DNA from: Nitrospinota bacterium
Lineage (GTDB): Bacteria > Nitrospinota_A > JADGAW01
Assembly (NCBI GenBank): GCA_015231815.1
Contig: JADGAW010000010.1
Coordinates: 1-23,626 of the forward strand
Length of the DNA stretch: 23,626 nt
Reading direction: 5' to 3'
This document shows, piece after piece, positions 16,444 to 23,626 of the stretch. Made by a program: the position numbers and the translations under genes. The notes beneath the pieces are model-generated. The model did no database searches. It was not told where the DNA came from and saw nothing but the letters and a program-made list of their open reading frames with translations. Positions within the stretch are counted from its first letter, which is position 1; every line of letters starts with the position of its first letter.

Positions 16444-16977
16444 ATGGGTTATTCAATCACACTCCATGATAAAAAAATGCAAAAGGAAGATTTAATTGAT
16501 TTAATTCAAAAAGTAGGTTTCTTTAAGGATATGCCTGCAGATCAATCCCGAAAAATAATTGAGATGGGGAAAATTAAAAGATATGGAAAAGGAGATATAG
16601 TTCTTAAAGAGGGAGAAATTAGCAGTAAAATTTATTTCCTTTTAAAAGGAGGTTTTATGGTCTCCTCTGAAGGAAACGTTTTGTTTTACGAAACTCGTTA
16701 CGGTGAATTCTTTGGGGAAATTGCTGCGATTGATAGTCAACCCCGATCTGCATTTGTACGGGCTAATCAGGAAAACTCCTACTTTTTTATTTTGGACATA
16801 AATGATATCTTTAACAAAGAAAGCCCCTTAAGTGACGGGGAAAAATTTTACCTAAAAATTTGTAGAACCTTTGCTGAGCGATTAAGAGCAAATGACCAAA
16901 AAATTACAAACCTTAGTAAAGAAATAAACAAAAGAAAAAAAGCACCTGAAAAATTTACTTTTGAGGGTGGATTATGA
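16444..16977 (+). CDS. cyclic nucleotide-binding domain protein
   Basis: The frame gives 177 residues from ATG 16444; a TTG at 16420 and an ATG at 16477 are alternatives, none with a strong ribosome site. It has one cNMP-binding beta-roll domain (about 20-135): YGKGDIVLKEGE, IYFLLKGGFMV, then the phosphate cassette FFGEIAAIDSQPRSAF with Glu92 and Arg101 intact, so nucleotide binding is likely. No C-terminal helix-turn-helix follows, so it is not a complete CRP-type regulator; the tail is a basic helix. Its stop overlaps the next ATG (ATGA), tying it to the PilZ-like gene. A cyclase gene lies 10 kb away, but no direct link is shown. Confidence 0.88.
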   Translation: MGYSITLHDKKMQKEDLIDLIQKVGFFKDMPADQSRKIIEMGKIKRYGKGDIVLKEGEISSKIYFLLKGGFMVSSEGNVLFYETRYGEFFGEIAAIDSQPRSAFVRANQENSYFFILDINDIFNKESPLSDGEKFYLKICRTFAERLRANDQKITNLSKEINKRKKAPEKFTFEGGL

Positions 16978-17543
16978 GCCAGGATTTTATCTCGAACCTT
17001 TCTCTTGAAGTTAACTTCCCGATTTACTATAAAGTTATAGAAAATGAGAAAACTTTTGATGAACTCAATGTTTATATTAAGGAAAACCGAAGCATTGACC
17101 GTGAAGGGCTACCCTCAAACGATATTTTCCTTACAATTCAGGAAAAATTTAGTCGTGCAGAATATAGCGGCAAAAAACTCAATCAGGAACTTAAGGACAT
17201 TCTTTCCCATCTGGAAAAAAAAATTGATGTCCTTATCAAACTCCTTGCCTTTAACAAAGACAACCTGAAAAAGGAGTTTAATCACGAAGCTTACTGCAAA
17301 CAACTGAGTTGTCACGAGCTCTATATGTCCGCACAAGATGGTTCCCTTGATGGAGCCAACATCCACCTTTACCTTGAACCCCCTATTTTTCCTCCTCTTC
17401 ACATAAACCTTGCCGGAAGAGTATCTAAGAAGGGTGAAGGGTACAAGGTGACCTTCTCGGGTCTTAACACCTATGACCAGGAAGATATACTCAGCTACTT
17501 GATTAAAAGAGAGCGGGAAATTATTCGTTCAAAGAAAAACTAG
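16974..17543 (+). CDS. degenerate PilZ-like protein
   Basis: The 189-residue product has a helical N-terminal half (EKFSRAEYSGKKLNQELKDI, then LEKKIDVLIKLLAF) and a C-terminal beta domain. The latter resembles PilZ, with SAQDGSLDGANIHLYLEPP in the place of the (D/N)xSxxG strand and GYKVTFSGLNTYDQEDILSY at its end. The RxxxR motif that binds c-di-GMP is not seen, so ligand binding is doubtful. It starts inside the stop codon of the cyclic-nucleotide-binding gene and ends 12 bp before panC. The likely role is as a protein partner in signalling. Assignment to PilZ is by pattern only and moderately sure. Confidence 0.7.
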   Translation: MSQDFISNLSLEVNFPIYYKVIENEKTFDELNVYIKENRSIDREGLPSNDIFLTIQEKFSRAEYSGKKLNQELKDILSHLEKKIDVLIKLLAFNKDNLKKEFNHEAYCKQLSCHELYMSAQDGSLDGANIHLYLEPPIFPPLHINLAGRVSKKGEGYKVTFSGLNTYDQEDILSYLIKREREIIRSKKN

Positions 17544-17555
17544 GTCAAACACTTC

Positions 17556-18395
17556 ATGAAGGTTATAAAAACTGCCAAGGAATTTTTATCCCTACGAAAC
17601 AATTATATAAAAAGCAATCAAAGTGTTGGGTTTGTTCCAACAATGGGAGCTCTTCACAAAGGGCATATTTCCCTTGTAAAGAGGTCAAAGCTCGAAAACG
17701 ACATAACGGTTGTTTCAATCTTTGTAAACCCCGTTCAATTTAACAACAAGAAGGATTATCAAACCTACCCTCGAATAATTGGAAATGATATTGAAACTCT
17801 CCAATATGAAAATGTTGATGTCTTATTTCTCCCGGAAGAAAAAGAGATATATCCTGAAAAGCCTGATATTGTAATGGAGATTCCCACGTTAACCAAACAT
17901 TTATGCGGGGCAACGAGAGAAGGACATTTTAGTGGCGTTCTTCTTGTTGTATCAAAACTCTTTAATATTATTTCACCTGATAGAGCATATTTTGGCAAGA
18001 AAGATTACCAGCAACTTTCAGTAGTGAAAAAGATGGTTCTCGACCTATCTTTTAACATTGAAATCATTGGTTGTGAAATTATGAGGGAAACTTCAGGACT
18101 TGCCATGAGTTCAAGAAACACACATTTATCCGAGAAGGAAAAAGAAAAAGCATCAACAATACATGCATCTTTAAAAAAGACCGTTGAGCTTTATAATAAA
18201 GGTGAAAAAGATGTTTCAAAACTTCTGGAACAGTGTAAGCGTTCACTGGAAGAAGGAGGAATAAAGAGCATCGATTATGTTGAGGTATGTGATAAAATCA
18301 CCCTTCGAAAAATTCGGTCTGCCAACAATAATTCAATTATTCTGGTTGCTGTATTTATTGGAAACACCCGTCTCATCGATAATTTGGAGTTTTAG
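17556..18395 (+). CDS. panC: pantothenate synthetase (pantoate-beta-alanine ligase)
   Basis: The 279-residue enzyme joins pantoate and beta-alanine with ATP to make pantothenate, the coenzyme A precursor. The nucleotidyltransferase-type signature VPTMGALHKGH at 27-37 includes His34 and His37. VNPVQFNNKKDYQTYPR, GHFSGVLLVVSKLFNI, FGKKDYQQL and the MSSRN motif follow. Length is normal. It lies 12 bp after the PilZ-like gene and 4 bp before panD, so all are probably one operon. No panB is visible in the window, so pantoate synthesis is encoded elsewhere. Confidence 0.97.
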   Translation: MKVIKTAKEFLSLRNNYIKSNQSVGFVPTMGALHKGHISLVKRSKLENDITVVSIFVNPVQFNNKKDYQTYPRIIGNDIETLQYENVDVLFLPEEKEIYPEKPDIVMEIPTLTKHLCGATREGHFSGVLLVVSKLFNIISPDRAYFGKKDYQQLSVVKKMVLDLSFNIEIIGCEIMRETSGLAMSSRNTHLSEKEKEKASTIHASLKKTVELYNKGEKDVSKLLEQCKRSLEEGGIKSIDYVEVCDKITLRKIRSANNNSIILVAVFIGNTRLIDNLEF

Positions 18396-18399
18396 TGCC

Positions 18400-18750
18400 A
18401 TGCAGAAAATAATGTTGAGAAGCAAAATCCATAGAGCCACTGTTACAGAATGTGACCTCGACTATATAGGCTCTATTGAGATTGATGAACTTTTAATGAA
18501 AAAAACTGAACTTCTGCCCTACGAGCAGGTTCAGATATACAACATTACCAACGGAGAACGGTTCACCACCTATGCGATAAAGGGTGAAGCAGGTTCCGGC
18601 AGGATTTCAGTAAATGGAGCAGCAGCGCATAAGGTAAAAAAGGGGGATATGATTATTATTGTTGCTTACGCTCTCATAAATGAAGAAGAAGCCTTCAACC
18701 ACAAGCCAAAAATTATTGTTGTTGATGAAAATAACGCTCCAATAGAATAG
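18400..18750 (+). CDS. panD: aspartate 1-decarboxylase
   Basis: The 116-residue pyruvoyl enzyme makes beta-alanine from aspartate, feeding PanC directly upstream. The start ATG at 18400 (MQKIMLRSKIHRATVT) follows GGAG and lies 4 bp after the panC stop; the open frame further upstream inside panC is not part of the gene. The Gly24-Ser25 pair in YIGSIEID is the self-cleavage site producing the pyruvoyl group. The active-site Lys9 and the NGAAAH loop are also present. Length is usual for bacterial PanD. Confidence 0.97.
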   Translation: MQKIMLRSKIHRATVTECDLDYIGSIEIDELLMKKTELLPYEQVQIYNITNGERFTTYAIKGEAGSGRISVNGAAAHKVKKGDMIIIVAYALINEEEAFNHKPKIIVVDENNAPIE

Positions 18751-18849
18751 ACTTCTTTCTACTTCCTTACTTCCCTTTTCCGTCCTTTAAACATTCATCT
18801 GAAGAAAGTACCTTAAGATCTCTTCCTCAATGGAGAAAGGTTCGAAAAA

Positions 18850-19152
18850 CTATAGCTGGTATTTCAAATAAACGACAACAAATCCTGTCACTAAAGAAAA
18901 TATCATTGAAATAAAGAGTGCATTGAGATATTCATATAAATAAAATAACTGAGCGGGGTTCATGCCAAAACGTTTTATTAAACTGTTTCTTTCAGCATTT
19001 TCCATTGCTTTACAAAATTCATCCTGTCGGTAAACAGAAGTTAGCGCACAAAAAATAACTCCCCAAAAAAACGGTAATATTACATGCGTCAAAAATGTAT
19101 CACCGTAGAGACCAATAAAAACTCCTACAATCACATTTAAGATTACTATCAT
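18850..19152 (-). CDS. small membrane protein, unknown function
   Basis: The product has 100 residues and about three membrane segments (3-17, 23-42 and 73-95). A charged loop of about 30 residues (RQDEFCKAMENAERNSLIKR) lies between the second and third. I recognise no family. It starts at ATG 19152 and is separated from panD by 99 bp on the opposite strand. Composition and length support a real gene, but nothing indicates a function. Confidence 0.6.
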   Translation of the reverse strand: MIVILNVIVGVFIGLYGDTFLTHVILPFFWGVIFCALTSVYRQDEFCKAMENAERNSLIKRFGMNPAQLFYLYEYLNALFISMIFSLVTGFVVVYLKYQL

Positions 19153-19766
19153 CTTTTCAAAAGTTAAACAAGGGGAACGACTTTCTCATGGGGGATATAT
19201 TACTACTCTCCTCTTCTTGCATAAATAAAAATAAAAAACTATTTAATCCCATAAACAGCATGGAATAGTTTATGCAATCAACCCAGCATCGGCAAAATTT
19301 ACCGAAATTACTTTTCTCTTTTAGATTTCTGCCGAAAAGATAAAGAAATAACCAAGGGAGGTGAGAGTCGTGGTAATAGAAAAATTTCTTTCTGGTTCAA
19401 AAATAGGTTTTTCAGAAACATTCAAAATATACCAGCGAAATGATGTGATGACAAGATTGTATGACACATTAATAACCCGAAACCATATGTACAGTTGTTT
19501 TTTATTAATCGTGTTATTCAAGGCTTTCAAAATCATATAAATCTTGTGTCTATTTTGAACAGTTAAATGTTTTGCTAACAAAAAAAGCTTCGCAACACCA
19601 TTTTGTCCACCATTTACTTACCTCAAAAACAGTATCTCCTCGCAATAAGGTTCATTATTGAAATTGATTCACGTTACACAACAAAAGTCCTCCACAAAAC
19701 TAAGAGAATTGCAGAATCTTTTATGTCAGGCTTCCAGAGAAAAAGTAATTTGCTTACAGAGAGAAA
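19153..19766. other. gene-poor stretch with inverted repeat and one weak short ORF
   Basis: No convincing gene is seen in these 614 bases. An inverted repeat occupies 19217-19277: TTGCATAAA (19217-19225) pairs with TTTATGCAA (19269-19277), and an inner AAACTATT...CCAT / ATGG AATAGTTT pair with a five-base bulge shares its right arm. At 19370-19540 a 56-codon frame begins GTG with GGGAGGTGAG nine bases upstream (VVIEKFLSGSKIGFSETFK), but its product matches nothing I know. The opposite-strand frame 19321-19581 and two plus-strand frames near 19.6-19.9 kb also look like chance frames. Confidence 0.5.
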
Positions 19767-19961
19767 TTATTCTTCTTTTTTCGTTTTACAGGTATTCATT
19801 CCCAGCATTGTATAAGGAGGACACCAGCCCAAAAGACCTGTTGCCAATGGGATTAACCCAAAAGCACCCCACCAACTTTGAAAAATAACGCCTGCTCCTA
19901 CAATTGCAATTCCTGCAACAATCCTAACAATTTTATCTATTCCACCAACATTTTTCGTCAT
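19767..19961 (-). CDS. DUF2892 small membrane protein
   Basis: The 64-residue protein starts MTKNVGGIDKIVRIVAG, the typical DUF2892 head, followed by two membrane segments and GLLGWCPPYTMLGMNTC, the family's C-terminal Cys-Pro segment. The same unit forms the membrane part of YgaP-like rhodanese proteins; here it stands alone with no rhodanese domain. A full AAAGGAGGTGA ribosome site precedes ATG 19961, so an upstream GTG that lies inside this site is not the start. The role of stand-alone DUF2892 is unknown. Confidence 0.88.
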   Translation of the reverse strand: MTKNVGGIDKIVRIVAGIAIVGAGVIFQSWWGAFGLIPLATGLLGWCPPYTMLGMNTCKTKKEE

Positions 19962-20005
19962 GAGACTCACCTCCTTTAGTAATGTTTTTACTTAAAGTAT
20001 AAGGG

Positions 20006-20128
20006 TAGACCTTCGTAACCTCTGTGACCTATATTACAAAAGAATACATTTAATCCATAATGTTAGAAGGGTAAACAAATTAAAACCATACCTTTCACTT
20101 TTCACTCATCACCCTTCACCTTCACTGC
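20006..20128. repeat. degenerate dispersed-type repeats
   Basis: Two low-complexity phrases sit between DUF2892 and the FGE-like gene. One is CTTCGTAACCTCTGTGACCT near 20011-20030. The other is a TTCACTTTTCACTCATCACC-type string at 20094-20123. They resemble the CTGTG phrases before engB in style. This is recognition by style only, without a database check. Confidence 0.3.
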
Positions 20129-20133
20129 ATGTA

Positions 20134-22347
20134 CTAAAGTTCATCATCTACTGGAAAGCGAGCACAACGAAAACCAATAAAGTTTGAACGCATTGACGCT
20201 GGGTATTGCACTTTATAGTAACTTTTCAGGTTTTCTTTTGATGTCATCCAACACCCACCTTTTAGAACAGGAAAATCCTTCCTGAGCTTGGAGTGCAAGA
20301 CTAAGGCAATTTCATCGTTTGTTAATGGTCTGTCTTTTCCAAGAGTCCATTCCCATACATTCCCCATCATATCCCTAATTTTGTATGGTGATTCTGTTTC
20401 ATACTGATCAACATCAGAAAGCCCGTTTTTTTTGCTTTCAAAAGAATTGCACTTTTCTTCCTCCCACTCATTACCCCATGGATACATCAGACCTTGTTCC
20501 CCTCGTGCTGCATTTTCCCATTCATACTCGGTTGGAAGCCTGAACTCTCTCCCCGTAAGTTTTGAACGCCATTGGAGGAAATCAAGTGCCTCTTTTAAGT
20601 TTATATGCACCACTGGTTTATCAAGAGCATCCTCTATGCTGCTTAATGGTCCTGAAGGATGTTTCCAGTTGGCTCCTTCTACTTCAAGAAGGTGACCTTT
20701 TTCATAAACAATTGATTCCTTTTCAAAACCGTCTTCAGTAATTTCAACAACTTTATTCCATACCGTTCCCGTAAAAACCCAACTTTTATTTTCTATTTCT
20801 GCTTCAGTAATATAGTTTGTAGCTTCAACAAACTTCATAAAATAGTTATTGGTGACAGGAAATTGCCCAAAGTTATATTTTCCTATTTCAACTTTTTTCT
20901 CAGGTCGGAAAGCAACATCATCACTATTGCATCCAGAAATAAAAGTTCCAGCCTCAATTCTCATCAACCGACTGAGAGGTTTTTCTATCTTACCTGTTCC
21001 GGCTCCTAGCCCCTGCCCTAAATCTCCATCAGTAAATAAATCTTTTTCGTCATCGCTTGGTTCTGAAAGAGGTTCGCTTTCCTCTTCATGGTCTTCTTCA
21101 TGAATTTCTTTTTGTTCTTCCTTATGACCTCCTTCAAAGCCCTTCTCCTCTTCTTCCCCTTTAGAACCAACCTCATCAACTTTAACTTCTTGAGCAACTT
21201 CAACAGTTGTACCGTCAATGGACTCAACAACACTGATAGCAATATCACTTTCAGCATCAATTTTTAATTTCACCCCTTCTTTATTTTCATCATATTCAAG
21301 TTTTTTTCTTGCTTCTTCTGCTGCTTCGCCTTTTTCCTCTTCCTCCGTAGAAGCTCCTACCTCTTCTTCCACCTCAACCTGACTTGCTACATTAATATTT
21401 CTTCCGTCAACAGTTTCGGTTACACTAACGGATTCTCCACCTTTATCATCAATTTTAATGACAGCACCTTCTTCTCCCTCTTCAAGCTTGTTTTCAAAGT
21501 CTGGTCTTTTTAATTCCTTATCATTATCACCTTCTCCCTTTTTATCTTTGTCAGCTTCTCCCTTTTTATCTTTGTCACCTTCTCCCTTTTTATCTTTCTC
21601 AGCTTCTCCTTTGTCTTCCTCGCCTTTGCCTTCATCTTCTTTATCACCTGCGCTGTTATCTCCTTCATCTTCTTCCCCAAAGGCTTCACTCTCACCTTCT
21701 TCGTCCTCTTTATTCTTCTCTTCTTCCTTCTTGGATTCAAAGTCCAAATCCTTAACTCCGACCCCTTGAATTTTTATCTTATGACCATCCTTTCCATGCT
21801 CATCAGATGTGATATCAATCTCTCCATCAACTCTTTCATCCAGTTCCTTTATTTTTTCATCAAGGTTTTCTTGAGTAATTTCTTCTTCCTTTAAATCCTC
21901 AAGATTCTTGTCCCCTTTCATTCCTTCTTTTAGTGGATTTTTGAGTTTAATGGTAAGGATATCGAGCTTTAGGGAAAGTTTTTTAATAATCTCATCTTTA
22001 GTTTCAGGAAGATACCCAAAAGTATTTTCAAAGGTAACACCAATTCTTTTTGGATTTTTCTTTTTTGAGAAAAGATTTCTGAAGGTTGTATTCAAAGAAG
22101 ATTTAAGAGAAGAGTATTTTTTTCTGTTCTTCTTGAGAAATGCATTGTACTCTTTTTGAATTGTTGGAGGGGGACCATAGACAGCATCAACAATTTTCTC
22201 AACACTTACGCTTTTTATTTTTTTTAAATCCTTATCTTCTTTATAAAGACTCAGAAGGTATTCAATCAACTTACACCGAAACGTTTTATTTCTCCGGTGA
22301 AGATGTTCAAGAACTTCATTAAGTTCTTTTAAATTAAAATCTGCCAT
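20134..22347 (-). CDS. FGE/SUMF1-like protein with long acidic repeat linker
   Basis: The 737 residues fall into a basic N-terminal region (about 1-135, rich in Lys), an acidic low-complexity linker (about 140-450) and a C-terminal formylglycine-generating-enzyme-like domain (about 457-733). The last carries AGTFISGCNSD, FRLPTEYEWENAARG, YPWGNEW, MMGNVWEWT, LKGGCW and IGFRCARF. True FGE has two active cysteines in CxRYRC; here the segment reads SYYKVQ (709-714), so it cannot make formylglycine by the known mechanism. The linker holds KGE(G/A)DKDK tandem units and two copies of a module with KID, ISV/VSV, DG and VA positions (about 293-326 and 356-391). The gene starts 2 bp after the recB stop codon, so the two are co-transcribed. 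Its role is unknown; a scaffold or binding protein is possible. Confidence 0.88.
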   Translation of the reverse strand: MADFNLKELNEVLEHLHRRNKTFRCKLIEYLLSLYKEDKDLKKIKSVSVEKIVDAVYGPPPTIQKEYNAFLKKNRKKYSSLKSSLNTTFRNLFSKKKNPKRIGVTFENTFGYLPETKDEIIKKLSLKLDILTIKLKNPLKEGMKGDKNLEDLKEEEITQENLDEKIKELDERVDGEIDITSDEHGKDGHKIKIQGVGVKDLDFESKKEEEKNKEDEEGESEAFGEEDEGDNSAGDKEDEGKGEEDKGEAEKDKKGEGDKDKKGEADKDKKGEGDNDKELKRPDFENKLEEGEEGAVIKIDDKGGESVSVTETVDGRNINVASQVEVEEEVGASTEEEEKGEAAEEARKKLEYDENKEGVKLKIDAESDIAISVVESIDGTTVEVAQEVKVDEVGSKGEEEEKGFEGGHKEEQKEIHEEDHEEESEPLSEPSDDEKDLFTDGDLGQGLGAGTGKIEKPLSRLMRIEAGTFISGCNSDDVAFRPEKKVEIGKYNFGQFPVTNNYFMKFVEATNYITEAEIENKSWVFTGTVWNKVVEITEDGFEKESIVYEKGHLLEVEGANWKHPSGPLSSIEDALDKPVVHINLKEALDFLQWRSKLTGREFRLPTEYEWENAARGEQGLMYPWGNEWEEEKCNSFESKKNGLSDVDQYETESPYKIRDMMGNVWEWTLGKDRPLTNDEIALVLHSKLRKDFPVLKGGCWMTSKENLKSYYKVQYPASMRSNFIGFRCARFPVDDEL
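21525..21618 (-). repeat. 24-bp tandem repeat in the acidic linker
   Basis: About four imperfect 24-bp units, with the plus-strand core TTCTCCCTTTTTATCTTTGTC, encode repeated KGE(G/A)DKDK motifs. Unit length is a multiple of three, so gain or loss of copies changes linker length without breaking the frame. Confidence 0.75.
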
Positions 22348-22349
22348 AT

Positions 22350-23626
22350 TTACTCTATTCCGTCAATGATTTTCTTGTCGGGTTTATCAAAAAAAACTCC
22401 TGTTTCTCCCTTTGATTCTCTACAAATTCCTCTAAGGAAAATATAAAAAACCCCTCCAAAGTGGGTTTCGTAGGAATAGTTTTTAACCGATAAGGAAAGA
22501 TAACGATGAAGCGCAACACTGTATATAAGATACTGAATATGATAGTTTTTTTCCATCATTGTTTTTTTAATTTCCTCTTGGCTATAAGACTCTAGGGCAT
22601 AACCCAACAGATTTGATTTCCAATCAACAATATAAAATTTTCCATTATGTTCAAAAATAAGGTCAATGAAGCCTTTCATTACACCCTTTGCTTTGTAGGA
22701 GTCATATGACTCAGCTTTAGCGAGGCTAAATTTTTTAATGGGGAAATGAAATTCAAGTTCATTTAATCTCTTATCGGATGTTATGTCCGAAAAGGTAAAC
22801 ATCTGTTTACCATCAGAAAGAGGAGTATCAAGAACATTCCTTATAGAACCGTAAACAACCTCTTCCCAGCTTAATTCAAAGCCATACTCATCAAGTTTTT
22901 TCCGAATAAATAATCGAATGATGCCCTCATCTTTTTCCGTGAAATCAATATTCTCCAGAATATCATGAAAGAAAATACCTGCTTTTGTTCCAGCAGGAAA
23001 GCTAAAAATCCCCTGCTGTTCCTTTTCAGGAAATATTTTTTGGTTAACCCTTAACGTGTCCGCATCATAGTCAGAAGATTCAACTTCATACGGTTTTTCA
23101 AAAACAAGTGAAGAAAAGCTTGAGAGCCTCCAGGTTTTGTCAATAGTTCCTGAAAATAAATGTTCTTTCAGCTTATTCTCATCGTTTAAGTAGAAAAATT
23201 CTTCTGATGCTTCTTTAAGTTCAACCGTTTCAATAAAACTTGAATGTTTCGCAGAAATTGTCTGCAAACCAGAAAGAATATCCTCATCGTTCATTTTCTT
23301 AATATTTTGAGCATGTGCAAAAAAAGTTTCCGCACTATCAAAACCATGAAAAAGATAAGCAGGAGCAGAAGTTTCACTGTCTTTTATGTTTCCCCAGAAA
23401 AGATAACAAAGACTTTTTGCTCTTGTTAGTGCGACGTATAAAAGCCTGAGGTTTTCTGCTAGGGCTTCCTTTTCAGCCATTGTTATTGAGTATTCAACCT
23501 TTTCACCATCCAAAACATATACGGGTTCACTCTTCTCATTATGAAATATAAAATTATTCTTATTATTTAGTTTGGAAGAATTCATCATAAAAGGACAGAA
23601 AACCACAAAGAATTCAAGTCCTTTAC
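22350..23626 (-). CDS. recB: RecB helicase-nuclease subunit, C-terminal part (cut by window edge)
   Basis: The frame runs off the right edge through KGLEFFVVFCPFM, which is UvrD-family helicase motif V, so the GTG at 23606 is an internal Val, not a start. Helicase motif VI follows as ENLRLLYVALTRAKSLCYLF. The C-terminal RecB-type nuclease shows the His of FFHDILENIDF, Asp of GFIDLIF, and Asp-Trp-Lys in IVDWKSN, the metal-binding and catalytic set. YETHFGGVFYIFLRG is specific to RecB rather than AddA. RecB acts with RecC and RecD in end resection at double-strand breaks. The stop is 2 bp before the FGE-like gene. Confidence 0.93.
   Translation of the reverse strand, partial: KGLEFFVVFCPFMMNSSKLNNKNNFIFHNEKSEPVYVLDGEKVEYSITMAEKEALAENLRLLYVALTRAKSLCYLFWGNIKDSETSAPAYLFHGFDSAETFFAHAQNIKKMNDEDILSGLQTISAKHSSFIETVELKEASEEFFYLNDENKLKEHLFSGTIDKTWRLSSFSSLVFEKPYEVESSDYDADTLRVNQKIFPEKEQQGIFSFPAGTKAGIFFHDILENIDFTEKDEGIIRLFIRKKLDEYGFELSWEEVVYGSIRNVLDTPLSDGKQMFTFSDITSDKRLNELEFHFPIKKFSLAKAESYDSYKAKGVMKGFIDLIFEHNGKFYIVDWKSNLLGYALESYSQEEIKKTMMEKNYHIQYLIYSVALHRYLSLSVKNYSYETHFGGVFYIFLRGICRESKGETGVFFDKPDKKIIDGIE

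Noticed and set aside
19321..19581. Minus-strand 86-codon frame
   Set aside because: No ribosome site, no recognisable domain and a competing plus-strand frame with a ribosome-site-like sequence; probably chance in an AT-rich stretch.
21458..21769. Ser/Pro-rich plus-strand frame of 103 codons
   Set aside because: It is the complement of the acidic Lys/Glu/Asp repeat region of the FGE-like gene and has no ribosome site.

Overview
The window looks like chromosome from an AT-rich Gram-negative bacterium. The signs are a RecB-type helicase-nuclease, a CHASE2 receptor cyclase, a CPA2 antiporter, a Tat-type leader and HD-GYP/PAS signalling proteins. Several genes (iron-sulfur flavoprotein motif, MEMO/AmmeMemoRadiSam protein B, DUF362, DUF4912) are common in anaerobes of the deltaproteobacterial, Deferribacterota or Nitrospirota type. 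That taxonomic guess is inference, and the phylum cannot be settled from this sequence. No insertion sequence, transposase, integrase, prophage or CRISPR array was seen.

Layout. Positions 1-1022 (-) hold the start of a Rho_N/DUF4912 protein cut by the left edge, followed by a gene-free stretch with an imperfect palindrome and degenerate short repeats. Positions 1401-3035 (+) hold the ribosome-assembly GTPase EngB and a Tat-exported DUF362 protein. At 3263-3338 is tRNA-Ala(GGC) with a good promoter, then a toxin-antitoxin-like pair (DUF4258 and YgiT-type zinc finger) whose toxin reading frame appears broken near its N-terminus. Positions 4132-10766 are a signalling and transport block: a CHASE2 class III cyclase (-), a KefB-like antiporter (+), a two-receiver two-PAS HD-GYP response regulator (-) and a small zinc-ribbon protein (-) just upstream of it. 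Positions 10821-13447 hold a MEMO-family protein, a STAS anti-anti-sigma-like protein, an iron-sulfur flavoprotein and a small membrane protein. Positions 13658-14333 hold two very small genes and tRNA-Ser(GCT). Positions 14476-18750 hold asnB (-) and a (+) cluster of cyclic-nucleotide-binding protein, PilZ-like protein, panC and panD. Positions 18850-19961 hold two small membrane proteins around a gene-poor stretch. Positions 20134-23626 (-) hold recB, cut by the right edge, followed after 2 bp by an unusual protein with a long acidic repeat region and an FGE/SUMF1-like domain that lacks the catalytic cysteines.

How the genes fit together. Second-messenger and phospho-signalling parts dominate: a cyclase, a protein with intact cyclic-nucleotide-binding residues, an HD-GYP c-di-GMP phosphodiesterase candidate, a degenerate PilZ-like protein and a STAS protein. 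Housekeeping genes (engB, panCD, asnB, recB, two tRNAs) are interspersed. The points most worth a second look are a G10 tract inside the HD-GYP gene (possible phase variation), the frameshifted toxin, the atypical substrate residues of the cyclase, the recB/acidic-FGE-like gene pair, a strong hairpin near 11.9 kb, and a 58-codon orphan gene with clear expression signals.
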